A stretch of DNA of 64,000 bases from Pseudoruegeria sp. SHC-113 (GTDB lineage: Bacteria; Pseudomonadota; Alphaproteobacteria; Rhodobacterales; Rhodobacteraceae), in NCBI RefSeq assembly GCF_025376885.1, contig NZ_JAHUBR010000001.1:2542001-2606000 (forward strand), written 5' to 3'. This document shows, in pieces, positions 8,154-17,561 of the stretch. Position numbers and translations under genes: made by a program. Below the pieces are notes generated by a model, which did not search any database, was not told the DNA's origin, and worked only from the letters and a program-made list of their open reading frames with translations. The first letter of the stretch is position 1. Every line of letters begins with the position of its first letter.

Positions 8154-8894
8154 TCAGGCGAAGTCTTTGCGCTCGGCAAGACTTGTCGCCGCGTTGGCAA
8201 ACCTGCGCCGTGTCGCCGTGCGTGCCTTCTCCGGATCGCCTGCGGCGATCGCGTCCAGCACCGCGCGATGCTCTTCGATGACGGAGTCCTTGAACTCGCA
8301 CGCGGCGGTGTTCTTGAGGAAAGCGGAGCGCAGATGCGTCTGGATGTTGGCCTCGATCATGCTGACAACGTCGCAGAAATAGGAGTTGTCGGAGGCTTCG
8401 GTGATCAGCCGGTAAAGCCGCAGCTCCGCGTCCACACGCTCCGCCACGGCCTCCTTGGGCCCCCGGCGGTTGGCGTTCAGGAGCTCTTCAAACGTCGCCG
8501 CAATCACCTCAAGCTGATCGTCGCTGCGAAATTCCGCGGCCAGCGCCGCCGCCCCGGATTGCACCGAGGTGCGCAGCTGGAGCAGTTTCACGATCTCCTG
8601 CCGTTTCTGGAAACAGGCCGGGCTGATCCGAAACGACGTCCGCTCGCTGCGGTCCGCCACGAAGGCCCCGACCCCGCGTTTGGCGTCCACCACCCCGTCG
8701 AACTTCAGCAGCGACACCGCCTCCCGCACCACCGTGCGCGCCACGCCGAAGCGCTCCGACATCTCGGTTTCGCTGGGAAGCTTGTCGCCGATCTTCAGCT
8801 CACCGGAGGAAATCGCCGTCATGATGGTCTGGGCAATCTCATCCGGAAGCCGCCTCGGGCGCTCAATGGTTCCAAAAATCGCAGAATTGTCCAT
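8154..8894 (-). CDS. GntR-family transcriptional regulator, FadR/FCD subfamily
   Basis: 246 residues. The N-terminal winged helix is typical (LPSETEMSERFGVARTVVREAVSLLKFDGVV, about residues 40-70). The C-terminal all-helical FCD ligand domain keeps the EEHRAVLDAI His, but its first metal position (usually DxxFH) reads DAELRLY, so the His is a Tyr. It leads the operon with the TPP enzyme and aldehyde dehydrogenase (27-bp gaps). A 13-bp palindrome 80 bp upstream, repeated before the dehydrogenase-TRAP operon, is the probable operator, implying autoregulation and shared control of both operons by a pathway intermediate. Confidence 0.88.
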   Translation of the reverse strand: MDNSAIFGTIERPRRLPDEIAQTIMTAISSGELKIGDKLPSETEMSERFGVARTVVREAVSLLKFDGVVDAKRGVGAFVADRSERTSFRISPACFQKRQEIVKLLQLRTSVQSGAAALAAEFRSDDQLEVIAATFEELLNANRRGPKEAVAERVDAELRLYRLITEASDNSYFCDVVSMIEANIQTHLRSAFLKNTAACEFKDSVIEEHRAVLDAIAAGDPEKARTATRRRFANAATSLAERKDFA

Positions 8895-8961
8895 TCAGCG
8901 GCCTTCCTATGATTGGATCTCGCAAACCCCGTATAGACGGAATCCCGGTTTCGGGACAGAT

Positions 8962-8987
8962 AAACACATCGCAAGTTGTCTGACAAC
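8962..8987 (-). promoter_or_regulatory. FadR-type operator (copy 2) before the regulator-TPP-ALDH operon
   Basis: GTTGTCTGACAAC at 8975-8987 plus ATGTGTTT (minus strand, 8962-8969) with the same 5-nt spacing as the copy at 4821-4846. The palindrome matches TNGTNNNACNA. It lies 67-93 bp before the regulator ATG. Confidence 0.75.
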
Positions 8988-9304
8988 TGCTTTATGAATC
9001 ACCTTTGTCGTTCTCCCCGCCGCTCGACCGGAATCTGCGCGGCAGCCCCGAATACTCCGGACGTTTGCAGGGACCATGGGAAACAACTGACCGTGGCGAC
9101 CAGCTTTCAGAGCGCCGGTTACACAGTCCGGCCCCACGCCCGACGCGCAGAAGCAGCGCGCGGTTGTCCAAAAGAAAGGTTCAGCTTGCGCCACGGACGG
9201 AGTGAAAAGCTGTTCCAACGACACGCGCCAGGTGGCAGCCAAGACGCAACTTACTGCATGTTAGGTGAGCTTCCTAACGATCTGCACTTGAAACTGGGCC
9301 AAGT
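8988..9304. other. Gap without a recognisable gene
   Basis: About 320 bp between the operator and the tRNA. Short open frames exist but show no family resemblance, no convincing ribosome-binding sites and codon usage unlike the neighbours. I see no repeat or RNA that I can name. Confidence 0.5.
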
Positions 9305-9330
9305 AAAAACGCCCCATCTCGGGAGTTTTT
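9305..9330 (-). terminator. Possible terminator after tRNA-Leu
   Basis: On the minus strand, just after the encoded CCA, AAAAAC...CCC...GGG...GTTTTT can form an imperfect hairpin ending in a T-run. It is a plausible intrinsic end for the tRNA transcript, but the stem has internal mismatches. Confidence 0.45.
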
Positions 9331-9416
9331 GGTGCGGTCGAGAAGACTCGAACTTCCACGGGAGTTACCCCACAGCGACCTCAACGCTGCGCGTCTACCA
9401 ATTCCGCCACGACCGC
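9330..9416 (-). tRNA. tRNA-Leu (anticodon GAG), CCA encoded
   Basis: On the minus strand the gene starts GCGGTCGTGGCGGAATTGG and ends with the matching CGACCGC, discriminator A and an encoded CCA (9330-9332). The anticodon stem CAGCG/CGCTG holds the loop TTGAGGT, giving anticodon GAG (9380-9382), which reads CUC/CUU. A long variable arm (TGGGGTAACTCCCG) and the T arm with GTTCGAGTC are typical of class II Leu tRNAs. Length is 87 nt with CCA. Confidence 0.95.
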
Positions 9417-9606
9417 ACGTGATCAGGTAGGTGAGGCGCTACTTAGCCCCTGCTTTTGGGGATGTGAAGCGGAAAAAACCGGATTTCGAAAATTTTTTCA
9501 GAGCTCGCCAGATGACCTTTGGGAAGGCCCGCCGCGGCCCCGTCACTGGACAAGCCCGCCCCCCTTCGCTACCGACAGCACGGACCGATTGGGAAAGGCG
9601 CAGGCC

Positions 9607-10257
9607 ATGGTGGAATGGATCGCCCGCGAGGGCTTGCTGGACTACGCAGAGGCCGTGGCCTTCATGGAAGCCCGCGCCGCCGCCATTGCCGCCGGCGAGG
9701 CCGAGGAGCTGATCTGGCTCGTCGAACACCCGCCGCTCTATACCGCTGGCACCTCTGCAAAGATCGAGGATCTGACGGACCCGGAGCGCTTCCCCGTCTA
9801 TGAGAGCGCGCGCGGCGGGCAATATACCTACCACGGGCCGGGGCAGCGGGTTGTTTACGTGATGCTCGATGTGGGCAAGCGCGGGCGCGACGTGCGCCGC
9901 TTCGTGCAGCAGCTTGAGGAATGGGTGATCGCGACGCTCGAGGCCTTCAACGTGAAGGGCGAGATCCGCGAAGGGCGCGTGGGCGTCTGGGTGCAGCGCC
10001 CCGACAGGCCGCTGACGGCCACCGGCGCTGTGCGCGAAGACAAGATCGCCGCCATCGGCATCCGCCTGCGAAAATGGGTCAGCTTCCACGGCATCTCGAT
10101 CAACGTGGAGCCGGATCTGGAGCATTTCACCGGGATCGTTCCTTGCGGAATCACCGAACACGGGGTGACGAGCCTTGTGGATCTGGGCCTTCCCGTCACG
10201 ATGGACGACTTGGATGTCGCCCTGCGCGCCAGTTTCGAAGAGACCTTCGGCACGTAA
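9607..10257 (+). CDS. lipB: Octanoyltransferase (lipoate biosynthesis)
   Basis: 216 residues. It transfers octanoyl groups from acyl carrier protein to lipoyl domains. Family motifs: [12 protein letters not shown] (about residues 70-80), the catalytic Lys in [18 protein letters not shown], and the catalytic Cys in [15 protein letters not shown]. The ATG at 9607 follows AAAGGCGCAGGCC; an upstream TTG at 9589 would add six residues and is less likely. It stands between the tRNA and the cytochrome c gene, with no sign of an operon. Confidence 0.93.
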   Translation: MVEWIAREGLLDYAEAVAFMEARAAAIAAGEAEELIWLVEHPPLYTAGTSAKIEDLTDPERFPVYESARGGQYTYHGPGQRVVYVMLDVGKRGRDVRRFVQQLEEWVIATLEAFNVKGEIREGRVGVWVQRPDRPLTATGAVREDKIAAIGIRLRKWVSFHGISINVEPDLEHFTGIVPCGITEHGVTSLVDLGLPVTMDDLDVALRASFEETFGT

Positions 10258-10352
10258 GGCCGCCTTGGCGGCTTGTGCGACAATTCCGACGTTTCCCGAC
10301 CGCTGAATTGGGCTATCCTCCCGCAGGAACGCGTAAGATTTGTGAGGCACGT

Positions 10353-10772
10353 ATGAAAACCCAACGGATTCTGACCCTGCTCGCCGCCACCCTGCTCACC
10401 GCCCCGGCTTTTGCGGAAGGCGATGTGGCCGCAGGCGAAGCGGACTTCAAGAAATGCAAGGCCTGTCACATGATCGCCGACGGCGACAACGTGATCTTCA
10501 AGGGCGGCAAAACCGGCCCCAACCTGTTTGGAATCGTCGGCAAGCAGGCCGGCACGGTGGAAGGCTACCGCTACGGCGCCGATCTGGTGGCCGCTGGTGA
10601 AGCCGGGCTCGTCTGGGACGAGGCGAATCTGGCCGAATACCTGAAGGATCCGAAGAAATTCCTGCAGGAAACGCTGGGCGATGGTGGCGCGAAATCCAAG
10701 ATGGCCTTCAAGCTGTCCAAGGGCAGCGAAGACGTTGCCGCATACCTCGCTACCTTCGCAGCGGCGCAATAA
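10353..10772 (+). CDS. cycA: Cytochrome c550/c2-type monohaem cytochrome c
   Basis: 139 residues with a signal peptide ending APAFA|EGD. The haem site CKACH is about 25 residues into the mature protein; KGGKTGPNLFGIVG and the axial Met region GAKSKMAFK are as in Paracoccus c550 and Rhodobacter c2. It is a soluble periplasmic electron carrier between the bc1 complex and terminal oxidases. The next gene, 132 bp downstream, is aa3 oxidase subunit I, the same neighbourhood seen in Paracoccus-type genomes. The gene symbol is by similarity. Confidence 0.85.
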   Translation: MKTQRILTLLAATLLTAPAFAEGDVAAGEADFKKCKACHMIADGDNVIFKGGKTGPNLFGIVGKQAGTVEGYRYGADLVAAGEAGLVWDEANLAEYLKDPKKFLQETLGDGGAKSKMAFKLSKGSEDVAAYLATFAAAQ

Positions 10773-10904
10773 GATAAAAAATTGCGCTGCGGCGCTCTGA
10801 TACATTGTCTCCGCCCTTTTCGATGCTTAAGAGAGGGGCGGAACGCGCCGCGGGAGGAGACTCCCGGTGCGCCTGTAATGAACTAGGGACCGGGAGGCAC
10901 TTAC

Positions 10905-12578
10905 ATGGCGGACGCAGCCATTCAAGGCCATGACGAACACCATGACGAGCGCGGGTTTTTCACGCGCTGGTTCATGTCGACTAACCACAAAGATATCGGC
11001 ATCCTTTATCTCTTCACCGCTGGGATCGTAGGCTTCATCTCCGTTGCCTTCACCGTTTACATGCGGCTCGAGCTGATGGATCCGGGCGTGCAATACATGT
11101 GCCTTGAAGGCGCACGGTTCTTCGCATCCGACGAAGTCTGCACCCCCAACGGCCACCTCTGGAACGTGATGATCACCTATCACGGCGTGCTGATGATGTT
11201 CTTCGTCGTCATTCCCGCCCTGTTCGGTGGCTTCGGCAACTACTTCATGCCGCTGCAGATCGGCGCGCCGGACATGGCCTTCCCGCGCCTGAACAACCTG
11301 TCGTACTGGATGTATGTCTGCGGTGTGGCGCTCGGCGTGGCTTCCATGCTCTCGCCCGGCGGCAACGATCAGCTCGGCTCCGGTGTGGGCTGGGTGCTCT
11401 ACCCTCCGCTTTCCACCAACGAAGGCGGCATGTCGATGGATCTGGCGATCTTCGCCGTGCACGTTTCCGGTGCTTCCTCGATCCTCGGCGCGATCAACAT
11501 GATCACCACCTTCCTGAACATGCGTGCCCCCGGCATGACCCTGTTCAAGGTGCCGCTCTTCGGCTGGTCGATCTTCGTCACGTCCTGGCTCATCCTGCTG
11601 TCGCTGCCCGTTCTGGCCGGCGCCATCACCATGCTGCTGACGGACCGCAACTTCGGGACCACCTTCTTCGACCCTGCCGGTGGCGGTGATCCGATCCTCT
11701 ACCAGCACATCCTGTGGTTCTTCGGCCACCCGGAAGTCTACATCATCATCGTGCCGGGCTTCGGCATCATCTCGCAGGTGATCGCGACCTTCGCGCGCAA
11801 GCCGATCTTCGGCTACCTGCCGATGGTCTGGGCCATGATCGCGATCGGTGTTCTGGGCTTCGTCGTCTGGGCGCACCACATGTACACCGTCGGCATGAGC
11901 CTGACGCAGCAGTCCTACTTCATGCTCGCCACCATGGTGATCGCGGTGCCCACCGGCATTAAGATCTTCTCCTGGATCGCGACGATGTGGGGCGGCTCCG
12001 TTGAGTTCAAAACCCCGATGCTCTGGGCCTTCGGCTTCCTCTTCCTCTTCACCGTGGGCGGTGTGACGGGCGTTGTGCTCTCCCAGGCCGCCGTGGACCG
12101 CGCCTACCACGACACCTACTACGTCGTTGCGCACTTCCACTACGTGATGAGCCTTGGTGCCGTGTTCTGTATCTTCGCCGGTATCTACTACTGGATCGGC
12201 AAGATGAGCGGCCGCCAGTACCCGGAATGGGCCGGCAAGCTGCACTTCTGGACGATGTTCATCGGTGCCAACCTGACGTTCTTCCCCCAGCACTTCCTGG
12301 GCCGTCAGGGCATGCCCCGCCGTTACATCGACTACCCGGAAGCCTTCGCGTTCTGGAACGCCGTTTCCAGCTGGGGTGCCTTCCTGTCGTTTGCCTCCTT
12401 CCTCTTCTTCATCGGCGTGGTGTACTACACCCTGACGCGCGGCAAGAAGATCGAAGAAGACAACTACTGGAACGAGCATGCCGACACGCTGGAGTGGACG
12501 CTGCCCTGCCCGCCGCCGGAGCACACCTTCGAAACGCTGCCCAAGCAGTCTGACTGGGACAAGGGACACGCCCACTAA
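10905..12578 (+). CDS. ctaD: Cytochrome c oxidase subunit I (aa3-type)
   Basis: 557 residues, 12 membrane segments, catalytic subunit of the proton-pumping haem-copper oxidase. Visible: the WFFGHPEVY motif with the His-Tyr crosslink pair, HHMYTVGMS with the two CuB His, the K-channel segment [16 protein letters not shown], the haem-ligand region [13 protein letters not shown], and the D-channel entry Asp in [13 protein letters not shown]. The ATG follows GGACCGGGAGGCACTTAC. Subunits II and III are not in this window. Confidence 0.97.
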   Translation: MADAAIQGHDEHHDERGFFTRWFMSTNHKDIGILYLFTAGIVGFISVAFTVYMRLELMDPGVQYMCLEGARFFASDEVCTPNGHLWNVMITYHGVLMMFFVVIPALFGGFGNYFMPLQIGAPDMAFPRLNNLSYWMYVCGVALGVASMLSPGGNDQLGSGVGWVLYPPLSTNEGGMSMDLAIFAVHVSGASSILGAINMITTFLNMRAPGMTLFKVPLFGWSIFVTSWLILLSLPVLAGAITMLLTDRNFGTTFFDPAGGGDPILYQHILWFFGHPEVYIIIVPGFGIISQVIATFARKPIFGYLPMVWAMIAIGVLGFVVWAHHMYTVGMSLTQQSYFMLATMVIAVPTGIKIFSWIATMWGGSVEFKTPMLWAFGFLFLFTVGGVTGVVLSQAAVDRAYHDTYYVVAHFHYVMSLGAVFCIFAGIYYWIGKMSGRQYPEWAGKLHFWTMFIGANLTFFPQHFLGRQGMPRRYIDYPEAFAFWNAVSSWGAFLSFASFLFFIGVVYYTLTRGKKIEEDNYWNEHADTLEWTLPCPPPEHTFETLPKQSDWDKGHAH

Positions 12579-12603
12579 GGGCGCCCTGATCCAAGCATCG
12601 AAG

Positions 12604-13140
12604 ATGCCGGCCACATGGCTTGAATATCCTGAAGGGGCTCCGGAGCAATCCGGGGCCCCTTCGCATGAGGGGCGCACCCTGCCCCGCGTACAGCTTTTGA
12701 TGGAGCCGCACCAGTCGCTCACGCCGCGCGGCTTCGTGATCTTCATCGGGGTGACGGCGGCGCTCTTCCTGCTGCCCCTGCTGGCGGTTCTGGGCTCGCC
12801 CGTGCTGTGGGGGCTCTTGCCCTTCTTTGGGCTGGCGGTAGCCGGGGTCTGGTATGCGATCCGCCGCAACCAGCGCGACGCGCAGATCACCGAAGAGCTC
12901 ACCCTCTGGCCCGACCGCGCGCTGCTGCGCCACATGGCGGCGCGCGGGCCGGAACAAACCTGGGAAGCCAACCCTTACTGGATCACCGTGGAGCTTCTGC
13001 AAAAGGGTGGCCCGGTGCCAAACTATATCGTGCTGAAAGGCGGCCCCCGCCCGGTGGAGATCGGCCGTTTCCTAAGCGAAGAAGAACGTGTGGAGCTGGC
13101 GGCGGATCTGCGCCTCTGGCTCGGGCGTCTGGGGAACTGA
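12604..13140 (+). CDS. DUF2244-domain membrane protein
   Basis: 178 residues: a short polar N-terminus, two adjacent membrane segments (FVIFIGVTAALFLLPLLAVLG and LWGLLPFFGLAVAGVWYAI), then a soluble domain with ELTLWPDR, WEANPYW and NYIVLKGGPRPVEIGRFLSEEER, the DUF2244 pattern. It starts 25 bp after ctaD and is likely cotranscribed; such proteins are common next to oxidase genes but their function is not known. A strong hairpin (about 12631-12664) lies within the first codons. Confidence 0.8.
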   Translation: MPATWLEYPEGAPEQSGAPSHEGRTLPRVQLLMEPHQSLTPRGFVIFIGVTAALFLLPLLAVLGSPVLWGLLPFFGLAVAGVWYAIRRNQRDAQITEELTLWPDRALLRHMAARGPEQTWEANPYWITVELLQKGGPVPNYIVLKGGPRPVEIGRFLSEEERVELAADLRLWLGRLGN

Positions 13141-13493
13141 CCCAAGCCAGAGGCACATGAAGAAGGCTGGTGCCCTCCCCGTTTCATCACATGCGCCGAT
13201 GGCGGGACACCAGGAACAGAGCGGGCGCTGGCCACCCCCAGGGGATGGGGGGCTGGCACGGGCCCGCAAAGGCCATCCATCGCATGTGTCGCGTTTCGAA
13301 AGAAAGTTCTGCTCGCACGCTCCGCGAAACCAGAGGCCCCCTGCCCCAAAAAAGAGGCAAGCGTTGGAAGGTGGTGGGCCTTGGCCGCACGGGCCGTACC
13401 TTTTTCTCGAAACAGCGCCCGCCGGGCGGGAATGTTACCCGGCGAAAGCGCGTACGATTTGGATACTCCTCCGCCTGTCAAACGAGCGTTAGC
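13141..13493. other. Gap without a recognisable gene
   Basis: 353 bp between convergent genes. Several short overlapping frames exist, all Arg/Pro-rich and typical of non-coding high-GC DNA. There is GC-rich dyad material (CCCGCCGGGCGGG at about 13419-13431) but no T-run and no RNA family that I can recognise. Confidence 0.5.
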
Positions 13494-13943
13494 TCACTGC
13501 AGCGGCAGCGTTAACCCTTTAGCGCCCTTCGCCTTTGGCCCACGCAACGGGGAGACATGGACCCGCGGCACCGGGGCCCGCCGCCGCGCCCGGCGTCGGC
13601 AACAGGCGGGGAGCGGCCTCCGGCACGCGGCGTGCGCCTGGACACCCTTATAGGCACGGGCCGAACGCCCCATCCGCACGGCAATGGCCAGCAGGCCGAG
13701 GCTGATCCAGAACAGCTGGATCAGGGCAGAGGCGAAATTGAACTCCCGGCTGAGGCTGATCAGCACACAGCTGGCCGCCAGCGTGTTGACGAGGAAATAG
13801 CCAACCGCGCGGCTGTCCACCCGATTGAGCGCAATCAGGACGTAATTTCCGATGTAGAGCCCCACCCCGAGGATCCCCAAGCCGGCGGAGAAACCGGCAG
13901 GAAAGATCTGCAATGCCTGCACGAAGGTCTGAATAGCCGTCAT
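13494..13943 (-). CDS. Small membrane protein resembling the CBU_0592 family, with long basic tail
   Basis: 149 residues from the ATG at 13943. The first 90 hold three membrane segments (FSAGLGILGVGLYIGNYVLIAL, GYFLVNTLAASCVLISLS, ALIQLFWISLGLLAIAV) like the uncharacterised CBU_0592-type family, whose members are usually about 80-90 residues. The remaining 50 residues are Arg/Pro/Ala-rich with no family likeness and look like read-through of a lost stop or an unusual cytosolic tail. The function is unknown and the real C-terminus uncertain. Confidence 0.55.
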   Translation of the reverse strand: MTAIQTFVQALQIFPAGFSAGLGILGVGLYIGNYVLIALNRVDSRAVGYFLVNTLAASCVLISLSREFNFASALIQLFWISLGLLAIAVRMGRSARAYKGVQAHAACRRPLPACCRRRARRRAPVPRVHVSPLRGPKAKGAKGLTLPLQ

Positions 13944-14088
13944 GACACCAACCCACATTTCAAAAGGAACCGAAAACCAAAAGGCGTGATGAATGGGGCC
14001 AGCATGGCGCAAGGCCCATCGGCGCGGCGTGAGGGCCGCGTTAACCTTTGGTGTGGAAACTGTCAGAGGCAGGCGTCAGCAGCGCAGC

Positions 14089-14123
14089 AAAAAGCCCGGC
14101 CCCCTTCCAAGGGCCGGGCTTTT
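14089..14123 (-). terminator. Intrinsic terminator after the FabMG-like gene
   Basis: AAAGCCCGGCCC and GGGCCGGGCTTT pair perfectly around CTTCCAA, with T-runs on the minus strand. It lies 23 bp past the stop at 14147. The symmetry would allow it to work in both directions. Confidence 0.8.
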
Positions 14124-14146
14124 GAAATCAGAATTCCGGGAAAGGA

Positions 14147-15463
14147 TCAGCCCGGAAGGCCGGTCACGCCCAGGGTTTTGGAGACAACGTCATGGCCCAT
14201 CCAGTAGGCGGCGCTGTCGGCTGTCCAGCTCTGGTGCAGCATGATGTGGCCGCAGGCGGTGAAGACGATCTGGCTCAGGTAGCTCGTCATCAGATCGTCG
14301 CTGTCCTTGTGCATGGCGCGCAACTCGGCGGAGCTGCCCAGCATGATGTTCATCTGCTCGGGCGTGTTGTGCTGCGGCCAATCAGCAAAGACGCGCATGT
14401 ACTGCGTGGACGGGTCGGCGTGGTAGGTGTCGAGGATCTCCTGCACGCGGGCCAGCGCGGCCTCGCCATCGGTCAGCTTGGCGGCGCAATTGGCCTTCAC
14501 GGTGGCGGAGAACGGGGCACTTTCGGCCTCGTGATCCAGCGCGTTCAGCAAGCGGTAGAGCGGCAGCTCGACGCCGACGAAGACACCCGAAGAGTTCGTC
14601 AGGATTTCCGGCGCGTTGTAGACGGAGACATTTGCCCCCGTGGCGCGCGCTTCGGCGGCGAGATCCTCAAGCCGCATCTTGGCAAAGCCCTGCAGGTAGG
14701 GCGCATAGGTCTGCCACTGGTAGCTGCCATCGATGAGGCATTCAGTGCCGTGGTAGCCATAGGCCACATAGTTCACACGTCCGCCCTTGGCCTCCACCTC
14801 GGCGCGTAGATCGGCGGAGCCTTCCACCAGATGCGTCAGCGTGCGTGCCGTCACCTCTTCGAAGGAGATTTCGCAGGCGCGGCCAATGGGGCTGTCCCAA
14901 TAGGTCTTGGACGACAGGTAGCGTGCATCCATCCCCTTGAAGACGCGGTTGGACACCGACAGCACCCGCTTGGAAGCCGGAATGCCGCCCGCCATCGTGT
15001 GGGCAAAAAGCACATTCGCACCTTCGGGCAGATGCGGCTTCAGCGCGGCCATGAAATCGGCCACGCTGGCTTTGAAGCGGGCCTCGCCTTTCAGGCGGGC
15101 TTCTTCGATAGCGGCCAGATCAAGGCTGCCCTCTTCCCAATCCTTGCCCAGCGCGTTGAGGCGATCAGACAGCGTCAGCCCGTCCGAGGCCTTCTCCTTG
15201 TCAAAGCCAGCCTCCAGCGGCACATTGATGATCGGCCCATGGCCCTTGGCGGCCAGTTCTTCCTCGGTGAGCGGGCGCAAGGAACCTTCGGCGTCGCGGC
15301 GGCCCACCGTGCCGTAAAGCACCGTCATCCCGGCCTTTTCCGCCGCATCGATCAGCCCGTTCACATAGCCGCGGCCAAAGACCTCGCCAAAAATGACAAG
15401 CACATCGCCTGCGCCGTAACCGGCGGGGGCGGGAACGCTGCGGATGGGGTTCAGAGGGGTCAT
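14147..15463 (-). CDS. Conserved Rossmann-like protein, possibly FabMG-type enoyl-ACP reductase
   Basis: 438 residues, soluble, no signal peptide. The N-terminus GAGDVLVIFGEVFGRGYVNGLIDAAEKAGM and TVLYGTVGRRD look like a nucleotide-binding reductase fold. The middle has FAHTMAGGIPASKRV and YVAYGYHGTECLIDG, and the C-terminus HIMLHQSWTADSAAYWMGHD. I associate this pattern, weakly, with the family called FabMG, described as a triclosan-tolerant enoyl-ACP reductase. The gene stands alone with its own terminator. Treat the enzymatic assignment as tentative; the coding call is secure. Confidence 0.5.
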   Translation of the reverse strand: MTPLNPIRSVPAPAGYGAGDVLVIFGEVFGRGYVNGLIDAAEKAGMTVLYGTVGRRDAEGSLRPLTEEELAAKGHGPIINVPLEAGFDKEKASDGLTLSDRLNALGKDWEEGSLDLAAIEEARLKGEARFKASVADFMAALKPHLPEGANVLFAHTMAGGIPASKRVLSVSNRVFKGMDARYLSSKTYWDSPIGRACEISFEEVTARTLTHLVEGSADLRAEVEAKGGRVNYVAYGYHGTECLIDGSYQWQTYAPYLQGFAKMRLEDLAAEARATGANVSVYNAPEILTNSSGVFVGVELPLYRLLNALDHEAESAPFSATVKANCAAKLTDGEAALARVQEILDTYHADPSTQYMRVFADWPQHNTPEQMNIMLGSSAELRAMHKDSDDLMTSYLSQIVFTACGHIMLHQSWTADSAAYWMGHDVVSKTLGVTGLPG

Positions 15464-15637
15464 GGTTGAAAACCTTCGCTCATGAGGACGTCGTTATGTG
15501 CCGTGGGGGAAACCACGGTCTTTCTTGTTCTCACCTGCAATGCCGCGCGGCTGCCGTCAAGCGCGGTTGCACGCCCTTGCGGCATCTGTGGCACGGGTGA
15601 AACGCCCCTTTGGGGGCGCAAAAGCGGCGCTGCGCCG

Positions 15638-16096
15638 TCAGCCGAGGCGCTCTTTCAGCAGGCCGCCGACCTGCCCGAAATCCATCTGGCCGGTGTATTT
15701 GGCCTTCAAGGCCCCCATCACCTTGCCCATGTCACGGATCGACTCGGCCCCGGTTTCGGAGATTGCCGTGTCGATGGCGGCGGTGATTTCATCGCCCGAC
15801 AGCTGGCGCGGCAGGAAATCCTCGATCACGGTGATCTCGGCGCGTTCCTTCTCGGCCAGTTCCAGCCGTCCGCCCTCTTCATAGGCGCGCGCGCTTTCCT
15901 GACGCTGCTTCACCATTTTCCCAAGGATTCCAAGGATGTCAGCGTCAGAGACCTGCCCTTCCCCGGTTTCGCCCCTGAGCGCGATGTCCTTGTCCTTGAT
16001 GGCGGCGTTGATCAGCCGCAACGTGGAGAGCCTGTCCATGTCCTTGGCTTTCATGGCGGCCTTCAGCGACGTGCTGATCTCGTTTCTCATGTTCAT
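15638..16096 (-). CDS. GatB/YqeY-domain protein
   Basis: 152 residues with the family pattern: MRNEISTSLKAAMKAKDMDRLSTLRLINAAIKDKDI at the start, KMVKQRQESARAYEEGGR, EITVIEDFLPRQLS and the closing KYTGQMDFGQV. The fold is the tRNA-binding tail domain of GatB standing alone; a role in tRNA-dependent amidation is often assumed but unproven. It is divergent from carA with about 190 bp between the starts. Confidence 0.85.
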   Translation of the reverse strand: MNMRNEISTSLKAAMKAKDMDRLSTLRLINAAIKDKDIALRGETGEGQVSDADILGILGKMVKQRQESARAYEEGGRLELAEKERAEITVIEDFLPRQLSGDEITAAIDTAISETGAESIRDMGKVMGALKAKYTGQMDFGQVGGLLKERLG

Positions 16097-16229
16097 CGGT
16101 CTGGCTATCCCCTAGCGGTCCGAAGTTTCCCCAAAGCCTGAACCTTAGCCAAAACACCGCGCCAAGACAATGGGGCGCAATATGATCAAGTCATTGATAT
16201 TGAACGGTTTTCAAATTTCAGGTTTCGAC

Positions 16230-16258
16230 TTGACCATTGCCCTCCCTGCCCCTAGTTT
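16230..16258 (+). promoter_or_regulatory. Housekeeping-type promoter of carA
   Basis: TTGACC (16230-16235), a 17-bp spacer and TAGTTT (16253-16258), about 30 bp before the carA ATG. The match to sigma-70 boxes is good at -35 and moderate at -10. Confidence 0.6.
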
Positions 16259-16288
16259 CCCGACAATTTTGTGCCGAGGAGTCCTGTG

Positions 16289-17473
<1,185 letters not shown>

Positions 17474-17561
17474 GCCGAAAAGCTTAACCGGGCATTAACC
17501 CCCCGCGCCTATCCTGCGGCGGCGGCCAGTGCGGGCCGCACAACCGCTTGCAGGTGGCGCG

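Noticed and set aside
4854-8912. Very long plus-strand open frame (over 1,300 codons)
   Set aside because: It runs antisense to the aldehyde dehydrogenase, TPP enzyme and regulator genes, is extremely Arg/His-rich and matches no family; it is a shadow of high-GC codon usage.
8976-9422. Plus-strand frame over the operator and tRNA
   Set aside because: It reads through the operator palindrome and the antisense strand of tRNA-Leu and has no plausible ribosome site or family.
10827-12971. Long minus-strand frame opposite ctaD
   Set aside because: Antisense to a certain gene, with His/Glu/Arg-rich composition and no domain; a mirror of ctaD codons.
13023-13481. Minus-strand frame in the gap after the DUF2244 gene
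   Set aside because: It overlaps that gene, has low-complexity Arg/Ser composition, and three frames are open over the same stretch, as expected by chance at this GC.
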